Assembly (NCBI RefSeq): GCF_033807715.1
Contig: NC_084599.1
Location: 32,154,160-32,218,159 of the forward strand
Length of the DNA stretch: 64,000 nucleotides
Reading direction: 5' to 3'
From: Cololabis saira
Lineage: Eukaryota > Chordata > Actinopteri > Beloniformes > Belonidae
Part shown: positions 24,101-36,100 of the stretch, piece after piece
How the letters are laid out: each line of letters begins with the position of its first letter
How positions within the stretch are numbered: position 1 is the stretch's first letter
The notes under the pieces: model-generated
Databases searched by the model: none
The model's input: only the letters and a program-made list of their open reading frames with translations
What the model was told of the DNA's origin: nothing
Position numbers and translations under genes: made by a program

Positions 24101-27100
24101 GTCACGCAGTATTCAACGATAAGCCCGTCGACAGAACCACACCTGCAGGAACAAAGCCACATTTCTACATTGGAGCCGTTAGCCAATCACGGCACGGCCT
24201 CACTTCACCCTGACAACCCCACCTTTGCTTCGCCCAGTAAGCAACCAGTATTGGATCCTACCCATAGTATGACCATCTCCACAACCACAACTGTGTTGGG
24301 AACAGGCGGTTTTCACTCTGAGAACAGCACCGACGAAGAGAACAGCTCCACAGACGCCTCCACAGGCCTGATTTCCCCGGCCAGAGAAAGTGGAGTGAAG
24401 GACGGACTCAGGAACAACTCCATCAACAGCTCGAGAGACTCCGGCCTCAAGCCGGAACAGTCTCGTCACACCTCGGAGACTCATGTGAGGGCCAACGGCA
24501 CCACTCTGTACAGGGAAAACCAGGTGGACGCTCTGGGAGAGCGCGGTACGGATGGCAGCTACGATGACCTCGACATGGGGGGATACGATTATGGATATGG
24601 GGAGTCAGACTTCTTCTACGACTACGAAGACGGTCTGCGTGGGTCCAAAGGAGAGCCAGGTCTTCCGGTGAGTCCCCGCATTGATGAGGAGCCATGAGAA
24701 ATACGGGCTTGTAGTAGGGCTGGGCGATTTTGGACAAAAATAAAATCCCGATTTTTTTTTCCTGTAAACCCAATTTTCGATTTCGATTTTTTTGGTAAAA
24801 CTACAAAAGACAATGGAATAAATCCGATTTAGATTTAAAATCGATTAATCGCACAGCCCTAGCTTGTAGAGTTGAGACACAAGTCAGATCATTGCTTTAC
24901 ATCGTTATGAACAAAAACACAAGGAGATCAATAGTAATTTGTTGCTGGAGATTGCCACATGAAATCCAGGTTTTTCAGGCAAACTCAGCACACCAGAAGT
25001 GTTGCTCTTGGGTTTAGTGTTTCATGGAGTTGAAATATCAAAATACTTCTAATAACCAGAGATGGAAATTGTATTAATTTTAGGTCCATTTCCTCTTTTT
25101 GATATTGATACAGTATCAACACTTGGCTGTTTTTAAAGAGAAACTGAAGGGAAGTTAAGTGATTTAACAATTGTAAGTTGGAAATATAGTCTGGGGATGA
25201 AAAAGAAAAGAAAACGGTCCAAGCTTTCATGTACCAGGACATAAAGAAAAACATCTGGTCCCTTCCAGAGCTTTAAATTAAGTAAATACAAATGCTCTAG
25301 AAGAAGAAAGCTTTAAAAATAGCAATGAATCGGATTTTGTGGAACAAAGAAATGAAGCTAAAATGCAGAAGGAGCGTGTGAAAACCGAAGTACAACCCGT
25401 GAGACATGATTCAAACACTGGCAGAAGGACATTTAGCAGCAGTAACCCGAACCAATCATGTTCTGTATGACGCTATCTTCCCTTACATCACTGTGGAGAC
25501 ATTTGGGCCACTTTTGCTTACAGCTTTGTGAACTGACATGTATTCGTTTTTGCACAGCTCTCTCCCTCTCTCTCCCTCACTCTCTCTCGGGTTAAGTTCT
25601 GGTCTTTGATTCTTTTCTCTTTCAGCTATAGTAGAATCGCTTGTGTATCAATCATCATCCTTCCTCCACAATGCTTGAATATGTATGAGACGCTTCTTCC
25701 CGTATTAGCTTCCCCTCACCCACAAACTTGGTCATCCGGACGACTCAGATGTTTGCCACAATGTCCAGAGGGCACCACTTGCTATACATCTCCGTCTGGC
25801 AAACATCTGTCTGAAAGACGTTCCAGATGTCTTTTGATTTGTTCACATGCAACTTTTTAGCGGCCGATTTAGGCTTTTATAGAGGCTATCAAACTAGCTG
25901 ATGATCAACTGATCAAATATGCTTGATTGGGTGCTACTTCCCCACTTAGGCCGCGTTTACACGTAGCCGGGTATTTACAAAAACGGATATTTTCCCCTCT
26001 ACGTTTTCAAAAATATCCTCGTTTACACGGACTCGCATGAAAACGCTGTTAACGTCATGCCAGCCAATCAGAATCCTGGAAAAAACATCAACAAATGACA
26101 CGTGTAACTTCCAGTTAAGGCTGATTTATGGTTCCGCGTTACACCAACGCAGAGCCTACGGCGTAGGGTACGCGGCGGCGCACACCGTACGGCGCGCATC
26201 GCCGCGTACCCTACGCCGTAGGCTCTGCGTCGATTTAACGCGGGACCATAATTCAGGCTTTACTTCCAAGACGGAACGAGTCTTTCGTTTGGAGTGACAG
26301 AGAAGTGGAGTTACTTTTAAGTGTGACTTTAGAATATAAAACAGGTAAAATACAAGAAAATATTGACGGTGGCCAAACTAATTGTAAACACAGGTCGCAC
26401 ACATGACGCTGGTGAGTTTCTGGTGCATAATGTGACTTAAATCTCTGTTTTCCTCTGTTTTCCTCCGTTTTCCTCCGTTTTCCTCCGTTTTCCTCTGTTT
26501 AGACGCAAACTTGAAAACGGAGTTTTTGAAAATCTCCACTTTGGCCGGAGTTTTCAGAAATGTCGTTTTTGGGGGCTTTGAGCTGCGTTTTCGTGTAAAC
26601 GAACGGCCAAAACGCATGAAAACGCCTCTGTTTTTGCTCCGTGTAAACGGGGCGTTAATTCATATGTAGCTGCACTCACTTCCTCCACCCACTGTGTATT
26701 AACTGATGTAAAGTGGAAGCACCTTTTTTCCATCGTCCTACTATTTTTTTTAAATTCTTGTTATTATAAAGTGCCTCCAGGCTTGTGGGAGAGACATTGA
26801 TCCAAAAGATGATTATGCTATACAACAATATCAAGAGCATGACACGGTTCAAGGATGCGGCATTGAGGCAAAAAATTATGTCACGTTACTCAAATTGCAC
26901 ATGCACATGTTTCGGTTTGTCTTGTATCTCTTGGCTTCTCTGAGACTTAAGACACATGCATGTTTTTAATTCTGGGTCGGCCGAAGTCTCGCGGTTGACT
27001 CTGGGTCATTGGCTTTTGTTTAAACTTGAAAACAAGTAGGATTACTCCCTCACTGGAAGCTCTTCAGACTTCTGCAGCGAGGAACCACTGTGTATATAAA

Positions 27101-30100
27101 CATGCTCTTATAAATATTTTAATTGCCTCCCTTTAGGATATTCACTTTTCTTAAGAAGAAATCACTTACAGGTTTGGCATTGATCCAGTTCTAGCTTAAA
27201 TGTATCATCAAAGTTTTACACAATTTTAAATGTTAGTACAGCTGCTAAGTGTTTATAGTGAAGTTGTAGCTTTTTCTTCATGGACGTGTTGCACCTTCTG
27301 TGGTTAAAAAGACTCTTACAGAGAAAGGGATATCCAAGCCGATGCGCTTTTATCCAAATTAAAAGATGGATGGGCTCCTTGAAAGGCTGCTGGAGTACAA
27401 CAGGGTCATTTCCGGTTTTAAATCCAGTTTCTAACAACTAGAGACCAAAATCCAGACCAGAGAAGCTTGTGATCTCAGAGATCTCATCTAAACGTCAGAT
27501 CCTTGGCAGAAGAATGCTTCAGTGGTTCATCACCTTTTAAAAAAAACGTGTCCATTTTTGGTGTTGACAGAAATGTGAATGTTATGTACAGCTGACAACT
27601 TACTTAACACGCACCGAGCAACTTATTCTCACATGACTTCTCTCCAGAAAACTGTCTTCCTGAAATGACTCCGTCGGTAAGATTTGACCTTTGTCTTGGC
27701 AGCGGCAGTCAGAGTGTGTGGATATCATCATTTTACTGTGTGAGAGCTTCGGTTTGTTTGAGCCCCGTTGTTGTGGCAGTGGCATGCCTGCTCACAGTTT
27801 CCATGTAGCTGTCCGTAGGAGTCCGGAGGAACAAACAGCTGTTTCTTTATTAATGTCTCCCTCAGTTGTCATGTGCTGCTCTGGCATCCAACAGGTTTTC
27901 ATCAGAACCTCTGAATATTGTGCTTTAGATAGATTCTCCTTTTGGCCTCAGATGATAATGGCATCTTGACATCCAATGATGTCACTTAAATCTCTCATTT
28001 CATATACATTATTTTAAACAGACCAAAATATGTCATGTTATTTTGTAACTACTTGAAGTGTCTTAACAGACAAAAAGATATATAACTGAACTGCACTGAC
28101 TGCAACATCATTTCCAAAGCAGAAACATGCATGGTAGTTAAAAAGAGAGGCTGCATTGACTGTAGATGTAACTTTAAGTAAATGAACGCCTGTGATTCAC
28201 AATCAGCCTGGCACTGATGGACCTCAGCTCTAAGAGAAGCTTTAGCTCCTCCTATAACAAGTGCAGCTATATGATGTAGTTGGTACTATTTGTTTACAGT
28301 TATCGGTTTGGCTTACAGTGGCTATGTAAGCAAGGAAACTGAAAAAGATATCAGTTTTGCTGCACAGTGATGTTCAAATGCTTGCTTTACTGTCTTCTTC
28401 CCAAAAGCTCACATGCTGCTTAGCGCAGCGAGGGGCTAAGTGGTAGAGAGGGAGACTTGGCCCGGACAAAAAAAAACCCCAAAACAAACAAAAAACATCT
28501 GTCCAGAGGAAGTAACGTACGTAGCTAATATTCCCCGTGTGTGACCCTGGGGAAAAAATTCAAAAGAATAATACATTCAGATCTTTTTCAAGTCAGATAT
28601 CTGCCAATACTGATACTTTTTATTACCAAAGCGCTTTCATTCTAACAATATGTGCGTTTCCACCAGCAGGAATTCTGGGTAAATCTACCTGATAGGGGCC
28701 TTTAACAGGGCCCACCGTGTCCTCGGCCCCTTCAGCTGGCGCCACACAAGAACCATTGACTACGTTTACGTGCAGTCAAAATTCGGGTTATTGCTAATAT
28801 TCCGGTTACTGAAACATTCGGAATATTCCGTTTACATGCGTGAGCAAACAGGGTTATCCCTGTATAGATGGTAATTAATCATTCGGGATATCCCGATCAA
28901 ACAAGCGACGCGCGGAGAACGTGATGACGCAATTAGCCTCATTTCCACTTCCGCTTCCTTTATCCAATTTTAAAACAAATGCTGCTTCGCGCAACTTTTC
29001 GCTCACCTTCTTGTAAATCTTCTATCCCGGTACTTTCTACCGTCTACAAATGCCAAAATGTTCATATCTGTCATTACATTTATGAAGTGATTAGTCTCCT
29101 CCTCACTCCAAAAGTGTGGTGTGGTCTTGCGTTTCGCTGTGTTTAGAAGAACTTCCTGGACTCAAAAGACCAGGATTCCTTGCGAACAGAGCATGCGCAG
29201 AAAACAAATTTCTGTTCCGTTTGATCGGGATATCCCGTTATGCGTTTACATGACCGAATATTCGGGTTTTTAAAAGGAGTAACCCAGGGGTCATATTCAG
29301 GTTTTTAAAAACCGGAATATGAGCAAATTCGGGTTATTCAAAGGGGTTATTGGTGTTTACATGGCCGTGCAAATTCGGATTATTGCCAATATTCGGGTTT
29401 TAAAAGGGTTATTGAGTGCATGTAAACGCAATTATAGACTGAGCCAATAACTCTGCTGACCACCAGGTGCCGGTAATGCCTATTTCTTGCTGTTCGCTAA
29501 CGGCCAGCAGCACACAAGGAGACCAACAAGAAGAATGCAGCAGAAGAACAGAGAAAAAGAGAAAGAAACGAACAAGAGAAGACCCTACACCGTAGCCGTA
29601 GCGATCAAGAGAGAACCTGCTGAACCTCTACGTTGCCGTAATATGCCAACAAGACCCGAACCGACTCGCCGGTCCATCCATCTTTTATTCTTGTAGTCGT
29701 ATGTACTGGTAGCTAAATTTCTCTGGTCCAAATGGTTCCAATGAGCTGTGTTCACATGATTTATGCTCACATAACAGTGCTGAATGTAATTTAGAAATCC
29801 CGATTAGCAGAGACCCCACGCCCCCTAGTAGGTTCCTGTTGGCCAACCTCTCCAACTACAGGGACTTTCTTTGCTTTATAAGGCAAAGAAAAAAGCACTT
29901 TTGCAGGGCCGTTCCTGGTAATGGAGACACTCGCCATCAATCCGGCCCAGAAAAATCTACCCGGACGTCTCACTAGTGGAAACATGCCTTCTAACACCCG
30001 TCTTCTGCAGGGAATACAGAAGAAGCCCCCTGGTGTTCAGTACAAGGAAGTACACTTTGTTACAACGTTAGCGCAACAAGCTTATTCGGTTGCCACTCTT

Positions 30101-33100
30101 CCGCGGGCGGGCCGTCAGTCCGTAATTTACAAAACTAGGTCATTTACACAGCTCATATGTTACGTGAGGTACTCATGCGATATATCAGGATATAATCATA
30201 ACAGCATATACAATCAATGCCTGTGTCGTATTAAACGTATTATTCGCTGTAACTCCGCTTTGCACGTATGTATCACAGATATATTGTCTCAAAATGGAGT
30301 CTGTACGCTGACCTTTTGATTGCCACCTCACTCAACCATATAGGAGCTTCCCTGTCCTCTTCACAGCCTACAATAGCCAATGAGCGCCTGTTTGGAAATG
30401 AAGCCCATGCATGAAAAAAATTCTGAAAACAACAATTTGCCACTTTAAGGGGTGGTAATAAAGCCACAACAAGGAAGTACCTGCGTAAAGCAAATTACTT
30501 GCAGCGAATGAAACGTGCGTCCGTGTTTTGACTCTTTTATATGCAAGGTTTAGCTTAATGTTTCAGTAACTTTTTTCTAGCAATATTGATAGTGAATCTG
30601 GATATGGGATAGGATACCTCTAAGTGTGTTCATTAGAGGCCAAAATTATGACTGTACGTTGAAAGGTTCAAGAGTTATGCCCTTTTATCCTAGGTATGTG
30701 ACCATGGTTATCCAAGTGTCCTTTTGGCATCTCCAAATGGCCATTTCTGGATGGGTCTAGACACAATCTTACAAAAACATGTATAAAATACACATTTTTT
30801 GTGGTATTGTTATCAAATTTGAACTTGCACTAGATAAGGCTTCATGCTGTGGTGCCATTGTGTTTTCCAGCTAATAAGTCACAGCTGCACTCATCTGCAG
30901 ACATCTGGTGACAAAACAAATTTCTGGCGGAAATAAAAACCTTCTATTTCAGTGTGTTCAAACTTAGATTACTCAATGCTATTAGCAATTACAGTGATTC
31001 TGACAGCTGGGAAAAACCTCAGACTGTTACCTTTCAAAAGAGACCAAAACCATCCATATACTTCAAACGGTTCAAGAACAGCTTTCAATTTTCTTTTGGT
31101 ATGCCTTGGATTGGCGTTTTATGCAAATTTTACAGGAATGGTAACAGGTTATAACAGCTCTCAATTGAAAGCCATTGTTGGACTACGTCAACAACTGAAA
31201 CAAGTTTGATTTTCATAATCCTTTCAAATTACTGCGTCGCGCCATCACAGCGTTTACGTTGTCTTTGAAATCCACCGCATGATGCAAATAAGGCTCCGAA
31301 AATCACTGGAAGGAGAAATTTAGGCTTTTGCTTATATCCTTGGGGAAAAGGACGACATATAAAATTCCTTTATTGTCTTTTCTGATTCCATATATCATGC
31401 TTCATGTTTACCTTTTATTTCCTCAGTGTTGCTTATAATTATAATTTTATGTAATGGGCAGTAAAATTAATGTCTCCTATTTTTTCCCCCCTGAGTTGTC
31501 AAAAAAATTATCATCCTCTCAAAACATTATTGATGGAAAATAATTAAAATAACTGAGATTTGTAAAGCTGTGTCAAGGTTATGGGAAAATTAAAACCAAT
31601 CTTTTCTGTTACTAATATCTTCTGATGCACTCTTGATTTTTCCTTTCTGTAGGGTCCAACCCCAAAACCTGAGGTGAACCCGAGTAGCCAACCACAAACA
31701 GGCAGGAGACCAAACAATTGAAATAAAGAGCCAGATGGCTGTTTATTAAGGTGAAGGGGAAAAAACTGACTCAGGGGTTGATCCGGAGGGGAAGGCAGAG
31801 GAAACGGGGGAGCGATGGTTGGGGGTCCAGGAGACCAGGGTCAGTCGTGAGTTGGCAGCTGGGGGGGGGTCACGGAGATCCACGAGAATGGCTGCGAGGG
31901 GAACAGAGGCGTCGAGGAGGGGTCCAGGGAGGCAACGTAGACACAGGAACAAAAAAGCCTTGGGACAAAAAACAAAGAGGGATTAATGTAAGCACGACAC
32001 AAAGGTTCAAACTCGAGGGCTGAAAAAAGCTAGAGAAAGTTTCTCGAAGGGCCTGATTTAGTTACCGCATGGGTTCAGTACAATCAAGCACTGAGTGAAG
32101 GTCCAGGTCTTCTTTTAAGCCTGGGCTGGCGATTAGTGGCAGCTGAGGTAGATGGCTGATCAGCAGCACCTGTGCTGCTGGCTCTCCCAGCCAGAGGAGG
32201 AGGACTCCTAACAGGACCCCCCCTCCTACGGGAGACACCGGGCGACCGTCCGATGGCATCCGGGTGGGCTCGATAGAAGTCCTTCAGGAGGGCGGGGTCC
32301 GCCAGGTATGAGCGAGGGACCCAGGTGCGGTGCTCGGGGCCGTACCCTACCCAGTCCACCAGGTATTGATAGCCCCGGCCCCGACGACGGACAGCAAGCA
32401 GCTCCTTAACATCCCAGACCAGGTCACCCCCTTCCAGGACCCGTGGTGGGGGGGGAAGGGGAACTGGGGCAGAGAGAACGCTGGAGACTACGGGTTTGAG
32501 ACGTGACACATGAAACACGGGGTGAACCTTGAGTGAAGCTGGAAGGTGGAGGCGTACCGTCATGGGGTTGATGATGCGGTCAATGGTATATGGGCCAACA
32601 TAGCGGGGTCCCATCTTCCGGGAGGTGGCAGGAAGTGGCAAGTCCTGGGACAACAAGTACACCTGTTGACCCGGCCTGTAGTCTGGTGCTGGCCTCCTCC
32701 GTCGATCGGCAGTCCGCCGAGACCGCTCGTTAGCCCGTAGCATGGCCCTCCGTGCAGTCCTCCAGATGCGCTGGCAACGATGGAGATGAGCTTGGGTGGA
32801 AGGGACCGCCACCTCTAGCTCCTGGCTTGGGAACAACGGGGGTTGGTAACCCAAGGAGCATTCAAAGGGAGACAGCCCTGTAGCAGAACTTTCCAGGGTG
32901 TTGATGGCATACTCCACCCAAGGCAGATACTTGCTCCAGGAAGCGGGGTTGCTGGTGGTAGCGCAACGTAGGGCCGCTTCCACAACCTGGTTAGCTCGCT
33001 CCGTCTGCCCATTGGTCTGTGGGTGGTATCCCGAAGAAAGGCTGGCTGTGGCCCCAATTCCACTGCAGAAAGTCCGCCACACCTTAGCAGTGAACTGGGG

Positions 33101-36100
33101 GCCACGGTCCGAGACAATATCCTGGGGAATCCCGTGGAGGCGTACGACGTGGGTCACCAGGAGTTCTGCGGTCTCAGCAGCTGTGGGGAGTTTGGGCAGG
33201 GCAACAAGGTGAACAGCTTTACTGAACCGGTCAACAATGGTGAGGATGGTATTGTTACCTTGGGATGAGGGGAGCCCAGTCACAAAATCCACCCCCACAT
33301 GAGACCATGGCCGACTGGGGACTGGGAGGGGGCGTAGGAGACCTGCTGGGGGCTGATGAGAGGCCTTACTGCGGGAGCAGACATCGCAGGCAGCTACAAA
33401 CTCCCTTGTGTCAGCCTCAAGGGAAGGCCACCAGAAGCGCCTGCGGATAAAAGCCGCCGTGCGACGAGCACCGGGGTGGCAGACGAACCGACTGGCATGA
33501 CCCCACTGAAGTACTTGGGGCCGGACAGCATTCGGTACAAACAGGCGATTACGGGGTCCATTGCCAGGGTCAGGTTGGGTGCGTTGAGCCGTTCTTACCA
33601 CCGTCTCGATTCCCCAGGTGACGGCACCCACAACCCGGGCTGGGGGGAGAATGGTGTCCGGGGTAGCAAGGGCCTTGGTGGATTCCTCAGATTCCAGGCG
33701 GGAGAGGGCGTCAGCCCTCACATTCTTGGAGCCTGGGCGAAAGGTGAGGGTGAAATTGAATCGACTGAAGAAGAGCGCCCAGCGAGCTTGTCGGGGGTTA
33801 AGTCTCTTGGCGGTCCTCACGTAGGTTAGGTTTTTGTGGTCAGACCATACAATAAAAGGTTCCTTTGCCCCCTCCAGCCAATGCCGCCATTCCTCCAGTG
33901 CAGCATGAACTGCTAGAAGCTCCCGATTACCCACGTCATAGTTCCTCTCTGCTGGGGAGAATCGCCGGGAGAGGTATGCGCATGGGTGGATCTTCTGATC
34001 CTCCTCCGACCGCTGGGAGAGAACGGCTCCAATCCCTGTGTCCGACGCATCCACCTCCACAATGAACTGGCGTGAAGGGTCAGGATGGGAGAGCACAGGC
34101 GCCTTAGTAAATAGGCCCTTCAGTGTCCTAAACGCTGACTCTGCCTCAGGGGTCCAGCAAAAAGGACGAAGGGTGGAGGTGAGCGCAGTGAGAGGGGCAG
34201 CGACCCGACTGAACCCTGGGACAAACCGTCTATAAAAATTAGCAAACCCCAAGAAGCGCCGGAGTTGGGTCTTGTCAGTAGGGGTAGGCCAGTCCTCCAC
34301 TGCCCGGACCTTCTTGGGGTCAGCACAAACATGACCCTTCTCCACAACATGGCCCAGAAATTCCACTGAGGCGGAGTGGAACACACACTTCTCAGCCTTA
34401 ACAAACAGGCGATTCTCCAACAGCCTTTGGAGGACGAGGCGGACATGTTGTTGGTGCTCCTCCTCAGTCCTGGAGAACACCAGGATGTCATCCAGGTAGA
34501 CCACCACGAAAATGTTCAACATATCACGGAGCATGTCGTTCACCAATGCCTGGAAGACAGCTGGGGCATTCGTCAGGCCGAAAGGCATGACGAGATATTC
34601 GAAGTGGCCCAGGTGGGTATTGAAAGCCGTCTTCCACTCGTCTCCTTCCCGAATGCGCACTAGGTGGTAGGCGTTGCGGAGGTCCAACTTTGTGAAAACA
34701 GAGGCGTGGGTCAGGGGTTCAAACATGGAACTCAAGAGGGGGAGTGGATACCTGTTCTTAACTGTGATGGTGTTTAACTGCCGATAATCTATGCAGGGCC
34801 TCAGGCTGCCATCCTTCTTCGCCACAAAGAAGAAGCCTGCGCCTACCGCGGAGGACGATGGCCTTATGATGCCTGAGGCGAGGGACTCGGTGATATAATT
34901 GCGCATAGTCTCCTTCTCAGGGACAGAGAGGTTATACAGCCGACCCACCGGAAGAGCTGCCCCAGGAAGGAGATCTATGGAGCAATCATAAGGGCGGTGA
35001 GGGGGGAGTGAAAGGGCCTGATGTTTACTAAACACGGAAGCTAGATCGTGATAGACAGAGGGGACACCAGAAAGGTCTGGAGGAGAGACCGATCGCCGAG
35101 GGCTACTGGACGGAGAGCGAGCAGAGCGAAGGCAGTTGGCGTGGCAAGCAACGCTCCAGCCCAAAATCCGTCCAGCTGACCACGAGATGTGGGGATCATG
35201 TCTCTCCAACCAGGGCCTACCTAACACCAGGGGAGCAGTGGGAGCGTGTAACACCAAAAAACGTGCAGTCTCCACGTGATTCCCAGAAAGCGTCAATGTG
35301 AGAGGAGCAGTGCAGTGCGTAACCTTACCTAGAGAGTGGCCATCTAAGGCTTGGACGGTGCAGGTGGAGTCAAGGGGAACGAGTGGGATACCAGCTTGAC
35401 GGGCTAGGGAGATGTCTATCAAACACTCGTCCGCCCCTGAATCCACCAGTGCGCTAACCGAGAGTGACTCAGTGCCCCAAGAAAGAGTGGCAGGGAAAAG
35501 ATGGTTCTTGGGTTGGGGTAGTGTGGTCTTGCTCACCAGGATCCCCTTAGCTAGTGAGCCAGGTATTTTTGGGCAGGCAGGGCAGGCTCTGATGAAGTGC
35601 CCCTTCTTCCCACAATAGAGACAGAGTCGACCCCGCATACGCTCTTCTCGTTCCTCAGGCCGGAGGCGTGACCTGGTCACCTTCAGGGGTTCATCAGAGG
35701 CTCCTCCGGACGATCGTTTAGGTGAGAGAGGGAATGTGGGGCCCGATGGGTAACTTCCACCATCGGGGTTAATAGGGGAACAGGCTGTGTATGCTCTGGG
35801 TGTAGCCCCTGAGCGTTGAGCATGTTCCTGGCGTCTCTCTCTCAGGCGTGCATCCATCTGCAGAGCAAGGGTGACCAGAGCGTTGAGGGTAGTGGGTGGG
35901 TCTCTTCCGACGATCAGATCCTTTATTGCGTCACTCAGACCTCTCCGGTACGCGCTCCGGAGAGCCAGGTCACCCCACCCACTGTCTGCGGCAATCACCC
36001 GAAAGTCCAGGGTGTAGTCGGCGACAGAGCGAGTCCCCTGCTGGAGGGTGTGTAGCCGGCTGGCCGCGTCCGCCCTGTCCGCCGGGTGATCAAACACCAG

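Noticed and set aside
24668..24697. Extending the exon 3 frame to a stop at 24697
   Set aside because: A consensus donor GTGAGT lies at 24668 in phase 0 and the next Gly-X-Y exon continues exactly. The extra nine codons are intron.
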